The notes under the pieces are model-generated. The model searched no databases, was not told the origin of the DNA, and saw only the letters and a list, made by a program, of their open reading frames with translations. A program made the position numbers and the translations under genes. Positions 16,838 to 23,084 of a DNA stretch of 23,501 nt are shown here, piece after piece. Source of the stretch: Lachnospiraceae bacterium (lineage in GTDB: Bacteria > Bacillota > Clostridia > Lachnospirales > Lachnospiraceae); NCBI GenBank assembly GCA_009774395.1, contig VSNQ01000070.1, forward strand, positions 1 to 23,501, in the 5' to 3' direction. Position 1 is the first letter of the stretch. Each line of letters starts with the position of its first letter.

Positions 16838-16941
16838 TATACTCAAAAACGATTAGATTTTCCTTTCTACACAACACATATTGCCATCTTATGCAAGATG
16901 GGTTGTGTAGAAATTGGAAAATCTTAACGTTTTTAAGTATA
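16838..16941. repeat. Palindromic element C (104 bp)
   Basis: Left arm 16839-16879 and right arm 16898-16940 match at all but a few positions over about 42 bp, including exact AAAAACG, AGATTTTCC and TTTCTACACAAC blocks. The tip is a small hairpin, CATCTT-ATGC-AAGATG. TATA occurs at both ends (TATACT and AGTATA), consistent with TA target duplication by an IS630/Tc1-type element. It overlaps the stop codon of the alarmone synthetase gene at 16933. It shares no core with elements A and B. Confidence 0.85.
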
Positions 16942-17634
16942 CCTTCCATCAGCTTGGATTTTCTTTCTAATTTTAAGCATCTGCCTGTCAATTCTTTGAA
17001 TGGACTTAGAACATTTTAAAAATTCCTCCTCAAATTCTGATAAATCACGGTCAGTCACTTTATAAATTAAGTGATGCTCAATATTAGACCAAAAATCCAT
17101 CGCCTGTGTACGAAGCTGAATTTCTACTTTAACGCCCTGTTCTTCTATATTTTTATTTTTTGCTAATTCTACTGGCACCCAAAAAATCAAATGCAGGCTT
17201 TGATAGCCACTTGACTTTGGTTTCTTCACATAATCTTTGCGCTTAATTATCTTGTATTCTGGATACCGCAGTAATAAATCCGCAAGCCTGTAAATATCAT
17301 CCAGAAAAAAACATACCACACGCACACCCGCAATATCATTTAACTGCTCTCTCGCCGTTTGAAGATTAATTTTACATTTTTTCTCAATCATTTTGTCAAG
17401 ACAACTTTGGGCAGACTTTACCCTGCCGCTAATATCTTTGATAAAACGCCGCCCAATTTTTGCAGACACCTCTTGATTAATCTGGTTTAATCGCTCTACC
17501 AATAGCTGACACGCACTTTCATAAGGCGCTCGAAATCTCTCACTGCCAACCGCTGCCAAAAAAAGCGCGTTTTCAATATATTGTTGTTTCCTTTTTACGT
17601 TTTTAAACTCATACTTTTTCTGATTCATCACCAT
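16933..17634 (-). CDS. Small alarmone synthetase, RelA/SpoT synthetase domain
   Basis: The 233-residue protein consists of a single (p)ppGpp synthetase domain flanked by helical segments, close to the length of RelQ/SAS1. Family motifs visible are RVKSAQSCLDKM (71-82), NDIAGVRVVCFFLDDIY (99-115), KKPKSSGYQSLHLI (137-150, with the Gly-Tyr that stacks on the nucleotide) and VEIQLRTQAMDFWSNIEHHL (170-189, catalytic Glu in EIQLRT). It would transfer pyrophosphate from ATP to GDP or GTP. There is no hydrolase or TGS/ACT regulatory region. The long C-terminal helix (about 197-228) fits SAS tetramerisation. The start is uncertain: ATG 17634 and ATG 17628 both lack a strong ribosome binding site. Its last codons lie inside palindromic element C. 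Confidence 0.9.
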   Translation of the reverse strand: MVMNQKKYEFKNVKRKQQYIENALFLAAVGSERFRAPYESACQLLVERLNQINQEVSAKIGRRFIKDISGRVKSAQSCLDKMIEKKCKINLQTAREQLNDIAGVRVVCFFLDDIYRLADLLLRYPEYKIIKRKDYVKKPKSSGYQSLHLIFWVPVELAKNKNIEEQGVKVEIQLRTQAMDFWSNIEHHLIYKVTDRDLSEFEEEFLKCSKSIQRIDRQMLKIRKKIQADGRYT

Positions 17635-17773
17635 ACCATATATTATCTGTTATAATTAGGGCTGCTGGATAGATGTTTTCTACTTGATATCAGTATTGCC
17701 GTTTTTTACAAAAATAATTGTGTAATATACTGATATTTTTGCCGCATATGTGATAACAATATTTTATTACCGT

Positions 17774-18352
17774 CTAATTAGGAATCTGTCTGCCCTCATG
17801 ATCCATATGATATTTATCGCGATATATCAGTTGAGAAAGCGGAACAAACGTGTAACCTGCGTCTTTTAGGGTTGTGATAAGAGTGTCTAAAGCTTCGGCA
17901 GTGTATTTAGCGCCATTATGACAAAGTATAATTGAACCATTCCCCAAATGTTTATGTTCTGTTACTGTTTTGATAATAGAATCCACACCATAATCTTTCC
18001 AATCAAGACTATCAACATCCCATTGTATCGTATAATAACCACATTTTTGAGCAGTTTTGATCACTGCACTATCATAATCTCCATACGGTGGCCGAAATAA
18101 AAACATATCATATCCTGTAAGCGTTTTTACTTTTTCATGAACACTTATTAACTCCTTTTCCTTGTCCGAATCAGAAAGCTTACTCATGTTTTTATGGTTT
18201 TGGCTATGATTTCCAAGGTCATGACCTTCAGAAAGTATCATTTTTACATCATCTGGGTAAGAGTCTACCCAACCACCCGTCATAAAAAATGTCACTTTAA
18301 CATTATGTTTTTTTAAGATTTCCAAAATCTTTTTTGTATCGTCATTTCCCCA
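17774..18352 (-). pseudogene. PdaB-like polysaccharide deacetylase, 5' end cut off by element insertion
   Basis: The NodB-homology region is preserved from motif 2 onward: HxxxH in GNHSQNH, RPPYGDYD, DVDSLDWKDYG and ILCHNG, ending with a typical PLSQLIY tail. The first motif with the catalytic Asp (FDAAW or FDDGP in the family) and everything before it are gone. In-frame codons upstream of the TTG at 18325 read WGNDDTKKI, which is the expected family sequence right after FDAA. At 18352 the match stops, three codons short of the serine recombinase stop codon at 18367-18365, in the same frame. So the gene was cut inside the FDAAWGND motif. PdaB-type enzymes deacetylate spore or cell-wall polysaccharide. 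The 5' half should be at the far end of the right element, outside the window. Confidence 0.85.
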
Positions 18353-18360
18353 AGGTAATG
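18343..18360. other. Candidate attachment site (right element/chromosome junction)
   Basis: CATTTCC (18343-18349) and GGTAATG (18354-18360) form a palindrome with one mismatch around CCAA. It lies exactly at the point where the deacetylase match begins and 4 bp from the recombinase stop codon. Such a site fits serine recombinase recognition; the crossover dinucleotide is unknown. Confidence 0.5.
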
Positions 18361-18364
18361 ATAA

Positions 18365-19963
18365 CTAGCGGTAATTTTCATATTTTGACAAAAACAATTC
18401 CAATTCATCTGAAAAATTATAGACAACCTTTATACGTTGATTATTAAATACCTTTATCATATGAACCATATCTACCACAATATTTCTATCCAATTGCTCC
18501 ACTTTGCCAAGTTCTAACAGATGTTTTATCCATTGTAGTTCAAAAATATCCTCCACATTTCCTTCCTTGCTCTTTTCTTCCAAATGTTCTATCTGTTTAG
18601 AGATTTTTTCTTCCATGATAATATAGTCTTGTCTGTAGGAAATATATTCTTCTTTGGAAATTAATTTTTCTTGGTAATCCTCATAGACGGCACGTTTTTT
18701 ATTGCGTACTTTACATAACTCTGCTTGTATTCGCTTTCTATCTGCCTCCACTTCCTGCTTAATATCATTTTCAGGTATTTTATTTCCAGCAATAAGTTCT
18801 TTCAAATTATCTATACTGGAAATTACCATATTCAAATCTTCCAATATTATTTTTTCCAATACTTTATGAGATATTGAATGCGAACTGCAAAACTTGCTCC
18901 CCGATCTTACATAGGTACCACAATTATAATATATAAATTCTTTACCATTTTGTAAATATCTTTTTTTGGTTAATGCTCTGCCACAGTCCCCACATTTAAG
19001 AAATCCAGCAAATATACTTATATTGGATTGCAAATCAAGATTGCGTGTTCTGCGTTTTAACAATTTTTGTGCTTTATTCCACGTATCAATATCAATAATC
19101 GCTTCATGCGTGTTAGGAACAACAATCCATTCCTGACGTTCTATCAGCTTTGCCCTGCTGTGCATCTTTCTTTGTGTCTTCCCTTGTACCATATTTCCAA
19201 CGTACATCTCGTTTGATAATATACGATTTATTGTACTATATGTCCAATATGATGTACTTTCTAATCGGTTGCTGTTTCTGTAATTTTCCCCATTGACTTT
19301 CTTATATTCTGACGGACATAAAATACCTTCCGCATTCAACATACCTGCTATCTTTATTTTTCCATTTCCTTTGATATATAAATCAAAAATCCTGCGGATT
19401 ACATTTGCTGCATACTCATCAATAACCAGCTTATTTTTATCAGCAAGGGATTTTTTGTAACCGTATGAGGCAAACGCACCGATAAATTCGCCTGCTTTTT
19501 GTTTCGTATTCATAGCAGCATGAACTTTCTTGGAAATATCTCTTGCATATTGTTCATTAAAAATATTTTTAATTGGAAGCAGCATATCATATGCTTGTTT
19601 TATACTATCAATATTGTCTGTTATGGAAATAAAACGTACATCGTTATCTGGGAAAAAACGTTCCAGATATTTCCCAGTATCAATGTAGTCCCTTCCAAAC
19701 CGTGATAAATCTTTTACAATCACACAATTTACTTTTCCTGCCTTGATATCTGCAATCATCCTTTTAAACGCTGTTCTTTCAAAATTTGTACCTGTAAAGC
19801 CATCATCTATATATGTATCATATACAATAAACTCCTCCTTATTTTTTAAGTATTCTGCTATCAGTTTCCTCTGATTTCCGATACTGTCACTTTCCACCTT
19901 GTCGCCATCTTCCCTTGACAGCCTGATATATTCCGCGACACTAAAATATGTTTGTCTGCCCAT
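18365..19963 (-). CDS. Large serine recombinase of the second element
   Basis: The 532-residue recombinase has a resolvase domain with nucleophile Ser16 in EYIRLSRED, the DGFTGTNFERTAF segment and DLSRFGRDYI. The DUF4368/recombinase-type middle region is at about 165-290. A zinc ribbon follows with CGDCG and a second Cys pair (YNCG, FC) at about 325-365, then a long coiled coil (about 400-470). It resembles TnpX/SpoIVCA-type clostridial recombinases and differs clearly from the one at 561-2111 in sequence and spacing. It would integrate and excise the element to the right. The gene is downstream of a 42-residue protein (9-bp gap), probably translationally coupled, and runs straight into the interrupted deacetylase gene on the same strand. 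The start ATG 19963 has only a distant GAGG. Confidence 0.92.
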   Translation of the reverse strand: MGRQTYFSVAEYIRLSREDGDKVESDSIGNQRKLIAEYLKNKEEFIVYDTYIDDGFTGTNFERTAFKRMIADIKAGKVNCVIVKDLSRFGRDYIDTGKYLERFFPDNDVRFISITDNIDSIKQAYDMLLPIKNIFNEQYARDISKKVHAAMNTKQKAGEFIGAFASYGYKKSLADKNKLVIDEYAANVIRRIFDLYIKGNGKIKIAGMLNAEGILCPSEYKKVNGENYRNSNRLESTSYWTYSTINRILSNEMYVGNMVQGKTQRKMHSRAKLIERQEWIVVPNTHEAIIDIDTWNKAQKLLKRRTRNLDLQSNISIFAGFLKCGDCGRALTKKRYLQNGKEFIYYNCGTYVRSGSKFCSSHSISHKVLEKIILEDLNMVISSIDNLKELIAGNKIPENDIKQEVEADRKRIQAELCKVRNKKRAVYEDYQEKLISKEEYISYRQDYIIMEEKISKQIEHLEEKSKEGNVEDIFELQWIKHLLELGKVEQLDRNIVVDMVHMIKVFNNQRIKVVYNFSDELELFLSKYENYR

Positions 19964-19972
19964 AATCTATAC

Positions 19973-20101
19973 TCATCCTCTTTCCAATTCTTCTCGCCGG
20001 ATATGCGACCGAATAATGCGAATCACTAATTCTTCAATCGTAATCTCCGCCAAATACTCTCTTTCAATGATGTATTCTGTCTTTTCTTGCAATTCTTCCA
20101 T
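19973..20101 (-). CDS. 42-residue helical protein upstream of the recombinase
   Basis: ATG 20101 has an excellent GGAGGGAG ribosome binding site ending 6 bp upstream. The product, beginning MEELQEKTEYIIEREYLAEI and ending HIRREELERG, is highly charged and likely two helices. The stop codon is 9 bp before the recombinase start, so the two form one operon. Small proteins in this position occur with clostridial serine recombinases; the role is unknown. It could affect recombinase expression or the direction of recombination, but that is speculation. Confidence 0.75.
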   Translation of the reverse strand: MEELQEKTEYIIEREYLAEITIEELVIRIIRSHIRREELERG

Positions 20102-20407
20102 TAAATCTCCCTCCATTTCGTTACTTGCTATATAAAAAACATATTAAATACTGCCTGTACAATAGAACCTGCATACTATATTAATCCCCTTAAAGTGACG
20201 GACATTCCAACTTGGGGAGAAAAGAATGTCTGTCATTTTGATGATAAACCTTGTGGCATTTCCGCCACTTTAAAAAGATTAAGTCTGCCGGCGGCTGTTC
20301 CCAGCTCCACAGGACGCTATCCTAGGTTTCATATAGCGCTACCCTCACCCATTCTTATGGGCTGGCTCCTTTGGCGTGTATCATTATCCCCGTTTAAACG
20401 GACGTTA
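20102..20407 (-). ncRNA. Candidate structured 5' leader of the recombinase operon
   Basis: This gene-free stretch is clearly richer in GC than its surroundings between about 20195 and 20405 and is packed with inverted repeats. In transcript order on the minus strand they are CCGTTTAAACGG (20401-20390), CCCAT-AAGA-ATGGG (20361-20348), ATAGCG/CGCTAT (20338-20333/20320-20315), GCTG-GGAA-CAGC (20305-20294, a GNRA-type tetraloop), GTGGC-GGAAAT-GCCAC (20268-20253) and an 11-bp stem (20234-20224/20207-20197). TTAAAGTG (20190-20197) can pair with CACTTTAA (20266-20273) in competition with the GTGGC hairpin, suggesting switching. A promoter ends 7 bp before it. No known riboswitch class was recognised. 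An origin of transfer is an alternative reading. Confidence 0.45.
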
Positions 20408-20413
20408 CCGGAC

Positions 20414-20443
20414 TTTATACAATTGTCAAGGTGCATCTATCAA
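20414..20443 (-). promoter_or_regulatory. Promoter of the structured leader and recombinase operon
   Basis: TTGATA (20443-20438) and TATAAA (20419-20414) are 18 bp apart on the minus strand. Transcription would start near 20407, exactly at the first hairpin of the structured region. It lies right after the zinc-ribbon gene on the same strand. Confidence 0.5.
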
Positions 20444-20455
20444 TGAATTGGCAAC

Positions 20456-20845
20456 TTATGTATGGTTAATATAATTACTATCGTTTACCAAATTATGATC
20501 TTGTTTCAGTGTTGTATAAGGCGATTGATATGGTAACACAATCCTTTTCCCGCAGCCGGAGCAAAATCGAATTTCCTGTTGAATAATATCGGGTTTTGAA
20601 ATTTCCCTGCCGCAATCAGGACAGGCATAATTTTCTCCATGCTTGATTAGCTTTCCAGGCATACGAATTTCTTTTAACTCATTGTTTTCCTGTTGTAGCT
20701 GTGCTGTTGCCGCTGTAATCATTTCCTCTGCATCAGGCAGTTCATCCTTGCTGTCCTTAATACCAGATGTAATTTTAGTGACAATATTCTCTGCCTTATA
20801 AATCATGGAATCAAAGATATTCCACTCTGCAATATAATTGGTCAT
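20456..20845 (-). CDS. Zinc-ribbon protein of unknown function
   Basis: From ATG 20845 the protein has 129 residues. A helical N-terminal half with a Gln/Glu-rich coiled-coil stretch (TAATAQLQQENNELKEIR) precedes a zinc ribbon made of CPDCG and CSGCGKRI, spaced about 20 residues apart. The fold suggests binding to nucleic acid or protein. Similar small zinc-ribbon proteins are common on integrative elements and phages, where they are unassigned. A GTG at 20860 is in frame, but AGGTGG (20862-20857) overlaps it and is 11 bp from ATG 20845. It is probably the last gene of the operon starting at the RHH gene at 21381. Confidence 0.7.
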   Translation of the reverse strand: MTNYIAEWNIFDSMIYKAENIVTKITSGIKDSKDELPDAEEMITAATAQLQQENNELKEIRMPGKLIKHGENYACPDCGREISKPDIIQQEIRFCSGCGKRIVLPYQSPYTTLKQDHNLVNDSNYINHT

Positions 20846-20899
20846 TTTATGCTTTTCCACCTATCTTAACTGCTTATTTCCCTTTGTTTATTCTTCCAT

Positions 20900-21175
20900 T
20901 CATAATTCATCTTCATTCCTATAAACTTCTGTTGCAAACATAATTCCTTGCTTCAAACCATAAGAAAAGTTTGCGTATTCTGTCATTTTCTCATATTCAA
21001 ATATCAATTTATTCCAATATTCAAACCGTTCTCTATCTTCTGCTGGCAGTCTTGACTCAAAATATGCACGTTCATCCGCAATTTGCCTGGTTAGCGGTCG
21101 GTAGTTTTCATCTTGTGGAATAGCTTCCTCAATAGGATTGATTTTTCCGTTGTATAAATTTTCAATAATGCTCAT
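20900..21175 (-). CDS. DUF6809-like small acidic protein
   Basis: From ATG 21175 (GGAG 9 bp upstream; a further ATG at 21190 lacks a site) the protein has 91 residues. It begins MSIIENLYNGKINPIEEAIP and is otherwise helical and acidic, with FESRLPAEDRERFEYWNKL and a YGLKQGIMFATEVY segment. This start motif and length match the DUF6809 proteins found widely on Firmicutes mobile elements, as I remember them. Function is unknown. It lies between the RHH gene and the zinc-ribbon gene on the same strand. Confidence 0.7.
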   Translation of the reverse strand: MSIIENLYNGKINPIEEAIPQDENYRPLTRQIADERAYFESRLPAEDRERFEYWNKLIFEYEKMTEYANFSYGLKQGIMFATEVYRNEDEL

Positions 21176-21225
21176 GTTGCTGTTCTCCATTATTTTAGTG
21201 GTATTTTCAATATAGCCACAAACTG

Positions 21226-21381
21226 CTATTCCAATAATTGCATTTTTTGTTGCTCTTTTTTGTCATATAAGATTTTTAGAATTAACGCATTTTTTGATAT
21301 TCCTTGCTTCTTTGCTTCTAATATCAACCATGTATTCAATTCACACGGAATACGTAAACCTGTTCTTACTCTATCACTCAC
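21226..21381 (-). CDS. Ribbon-helix-helix DNA-binding protein, 51 residues
   Basis: The GTG start at 21381 has AGGAGAA 6 bp upstream. The product starts (M)SDRVRTGLRIPCELNTWL and continues with EAKKQGISKNALILKIL, the strand-helix-turn-helix layout of Arc/MetJ-type repressors: alternating basic and hydrophobic residues in the strand and a GISKNALI turn. It likely represses its own promoter through the GTTGTCA sites immediately upstream. It is the first gene of a short operon with the DUF6809-like and zinc-ribbon genes. Confidence 0.75.
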   Translation of the reverse strand: MSDRVRTGLRIPCELNTWLILEAKKQGISKNALILKILYDKKEQQKMQLLE

Positions 21382-21400
21382 GTTATTCTCCTTTCAAAGT

Positions 21401-21450
21401 GTTGTCATTTAGTTGTCACTTATTATAAAGTGTTGTCACTTAGTTGTCAA
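21401..21450 (-). promoter_or_regulatory. Promoter with phased GTTGTCA operator array
   Basis: On the minus strand TTGACA (21450-21445) and TATAAT (21427-21422) are 17 bp apart, a consensus promoter for the RHH gene at 21381. GTTGTCA occurs at 21401, 21412, 21432 and 21443: two pairs with 11-bp internal spacing. They cover the -35 box, the spacer and the start of the transcript, so a bound RHH oligomer would shut the promoter. Confidence 0.8.
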
Positions 21451-21480
21451 GTTATTATTTTATTTCTTTTTTCTGATATT

Positions 21481-21501
21481 ATGTTGTCAACATGACAACA
21501 T
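21481..21501 (+). promoter_or_regulatory. Palindromic GTTGTCA operator of the plus-strand RHH gene
   Basis: ATGTTGTCA-ACA-TGACAACAT is a perfect palindrome with 9-bp arms, placed just before the AGGAGG of the gene at 21518. It uses the same heptamer as the array to the left but in inverted orientation. A weak TATTAT at 21477-21482 could be the -10 box. Confidence 0.75.
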
Positions 21502-21517
21502 AACAGGAGGTCTTTTT

Positions 21518-21712
21518 ATGCCATCAAAATTACCACATTATGCACTACGTATTCCCACCCCTACAATGGACAAACTCAAATATATTGCTGAATATAATGG
21601 ACGTTCTGCCAATAAAGAAATTGAACAGCTTATCCTTGCCCATATTGCAAAATTTGAGAAAGAACATGGTGAAATCAATCTTGACGGTTTTTCGCCTCGT
21701 TCAAAATCATAA
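21518..21712 (+). CDS. Arc-like ribbon-helix-helix protein, 64 residues
   Basis: ATG 21518 has AGGAGG (21505-21510) at 7 bp. The product reads MPSKLPHYALRIPTPTMDKL, then EYNGRSANKEIEQLILAHIA, a classic Arc-type RHH domain (strand, helix A, NGRSANKEI turn, helix B) with a short polar tail. It is divergently arranged with another RHH gene over a shared operator region, so the two probably regulate each other or compete for sites. Its last 38 bp overlap, antisense, the 3' end of a third RHH gene. Confidence 0.8.
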   Translation: MPSKLPHYALRIPTPTMDKLKYIAEYNGRSANKEIEQLILAHIAKFEKEHGEINLDGFSPRSKS

Positions 21713-21821
21713 ATATGTATGCATTAAAAGCAATTCCTATTTCCTTAGCCTCCTGCTGTAACCTTTCTTTCAGTTCAGTGGGAAGGCGGATTGTTATTTG
21801 TTCACGCTCTAACTTGTTCAT
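21675..21821 (-). CDS. Third ribbon-helix-helix protein, 48 residues
   Basis: From ATG 21821 the product reads MNKLEREQITIRLPTELKER, then QQEAKEIGIAFNAYIFMILNEA: an RHH strand followed by two helices. The frame is open to ATG 21878, but that start lacks a ribosome binding site and lies inside the frameshifted gene upstream; GGA about 9 bp before 21821 is also weak. Its 3' end overlaps the convergent RHH gene at 21518-21712 by 38 bp. Probably a regulator of this element; its operator is not identified. Confidence 0.65.
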   Translation of the reverse strand: MNKLEREQITIRLPTELKERLQQEAKEIGIAFNAYIFMILNEAKNRQD

Positions 21822-21849
21822 TTCTTGATTCCGTGTATATTTATACAGG

Positions 21850-22027
21850 TTACTTTGTCGGGTTACGCTGATTTCCATCCTTAATGGCGTTCCACCCTTC
21901 TTCCACCAATGTTCTAATCATTTCAGACTGAGAACAGTTGTAAAACATTTCTTTTTTAATCCCATCAAGCCTAAACAGTTGCTCCGATTTTCGCATGGAA
22001 TCGGGGCAGCACCTTTTTCCTGCCCAT
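21850..22027 (-). pseudogene. Small gene broken by a one-base frameshift, unrecognised family
   Basis: ATG 22027 has a strong AGGAGG (22041-22036) at 8 bp and begins MGRKKVLPRFHAK, then runs into a stop after five more codons. Deleting one A from the run of four in GCGAAAATCGG restores a continuous frame of 58 codons that continues SEQLFRLDGIKKEMFYNCSQ, then EMIRTLVEEGWNAIKDGNQR, to a TAA at 21852-21850. Both parts have protein-like composition and good order. Either this is a recent inactivation, a sequencing error in the A run, or programmed slippage. The family was not recognised. Confidence 0.55.
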
Positions 22028-22076
22028 TGGCTTTTCCTCCTTTTTGTGGTATTGTTAATTCATATTCTTGTTCTAT

Positions 22077-22140
22077 TTGAATACATTTTAGTTCTTTTTG
22101 AAAACTTTGTCAATCTTTTTTTGTTACGTTTGAAAACTTT
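22077..22140 (+). promoter_or_regulatory. Direct repeats upstream of the XRE repressor gene
   Basis: TTGAAAACTTT occurs exactly at 22098-22108 and 22130-22140, and as TTGAATACATT at 22077-22087. Spacings of 21 and 32 bp put all three on the same DNA face. The last copy ends 5 bp before the -35 box. They are candidate operators for the XRE protein. Confidence 0.55.
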
Positions 22141-22145
22141 TCATA

Positions 22146-22174
22146 TTGACTTAAAGATTCTGCTATGCTATTCT
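22146..22174 (+). promoter_or_regulatory. Promoter of the XRE repressor gene
   Basis: TTGACT (22146-22151), a 17-bp spacer and TATTCT (22169-22174) with an extended TGC before it. The start codon follows 22 bp later. Confidence 0.65.
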
Positions 22175-22195
22175 TTGATTATGGGGGATGAAAAA

Positions 22196-22579
22196 ATGAC
22201 AGTAAATGAGCGTATTAAAATAATCCGAACAGAAAATAATCTTACTCTTGAAAAGTTTGGTGAAAGAATTGGCGTCACGAAGTCAACAATATCAAATATT
22301 GAAAATGGTAATAGAAACGCTACTGAACATATGATTAAATCTATTTGCCGTGAATTTGATTACACGGAAGAATGGCTTCGCAATGGGATTGAACCTAAAA
22401 AGCCAACCCTTGACGAAGATATTGAATATGGACAAATTTGTGCTGAAATTGGTATTACAGACAACAGAGCAAAACAGATTATTTTGAACTATGGAAGAAT
22501 GTCATCAGAAAATAAAAATACATTATGGGAATCCATTGATAAATTATTCCAAAATAATACACACAAAATTACCCCCTGA
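22196..22579 (+). CDS. XRE-family helix-turn-helix repressor
   Basis: From ATG 22196 (GGGGGAT about 8 bp upstream) the protein has 127 residues. Residues 1-65 form a Cro/CI-type HTH: NERIKIIRTENNLTLEKFGE, then GVTKSTISNIENGNRNA, then ICREFDYTEEWLRNG. The C-terminal 55 residues are helical (LDEDIEYGQICAEIGI, then NTLWESIDKLFQ), a common dimerisation tail in phage and ICE repressors of this type. No peptidase motif for RecA-dependent cleavage is present. It likely maintains repression of the element and binds the direct repeats upstream. Divergent minus-strand genes begin at 22027. Confidence 0.88.
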   Translation: MTVNERIKIIRTENNLTLEKFGERIGVTKSTISNIENGNRNATEHMIKSICREFDYTEEWLRNGIEPKKPTLDEDIEYGQICAEIGITDNRAKQIILNYGRMSSENKNTLWESIDKLFQNNTHKITP

Positions 22580-22643
22580 AATACATCTACTATCAGAATT
22601 GTGTATCAACAAAAAGGTAATAATTTTTTATGGTAGCACATAC

Positions 22644-22757
22644 TTATTTCCCACTACCTATTTCTAATAAAGCCTTTACAAAACCATATAATATTTTTAA
22701 TCTGCGATTATCTTTTATCAGCTTTACCATTTTAATTATTTCTTTCTCATATTCCAT
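22644..22757 (-). CDS. Small 37-residue helical protein
   Basis: ATG 22757 has GAGGG at 7 bp and a promoter about 35 bp upstream. The product starts MEYEKEIIKMVKLIKDNRRL and ends GFVKALLEIGSGK. It is basic and helical. Proteins of this size with a KLIKxxxxLKxIYxFVxxL pattern are common near XRE repressors on clostridial phages and elements, with no known role. Confidence 0.6.
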   Translation of the reverse strand: MEYEKEIIKMVKLIKDNRRLKILYGFVKALLEIGSGK

Positions 22758-22791
22758 AACAATGCCCTCATCGCTTTCTCAACCTTGTTAA

Positions 22792-22820
22792 TTTATACAA
22801 GCTAATCATATCAGATACAA
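22792..22820 (-). promoter_or_regulatory. Promoter of the 37-residue protein gene
   Basis: TTGTAT (22820-22815) and TATAAA (22797-22792) are 17 bp apart on the minus strand. Between 22821 and 22940 I see nothing coding. Confidence 0.5.
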
Positions 22821-22940
22821 AGGTATAAAATCTACCCTCATACTTTCATATCTTACTATTTCAACTAATTTCGTTAAATACCCACAATAAAATAACCGTC
22901 ATTTTTTTATACTTTCTTGCATATTGCTGAATAAAAATAA

Positions 22941-22972
22941 AAAAGGAACACGATTCGCCTTGCGTTCCTTTT
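22941..22972. terminator. Bidirectional terminator
   Basis: AAAAGGAAC (22941-22949) pairs with GTTCCTTTT (22964-22972) around a 14-nt loop. T-rich DNA follows on both strands, strongest on the minus strand, where it would end the gene at 23085. Confidence 0.8.
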
Positions 22973-23084
22973 CTATTTTTCGGTTCTCTTTTTCCTTAAT
23001 TAGTAGTATCTCTCAAAATTAAAAGTTCATCCAATATGTAATTAACAAATTATATTATATAACCTTTTATATGTATAATTCAAG

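Noticed and set aside
20195..20446. 83-codon plus-strand ORF over the structured region
   Set aside because: It starts at GTG with no ribosome binding site, its composition is not protein-like, and the hairpins explain the region better.
21401..21501. Possible CRISPR-like repeat array (GTTGTCA copies)
   Set aside because: Units are 7 bp with 11 and 20 bp periods, mixed orientation, and overlap promoters; they are operators.
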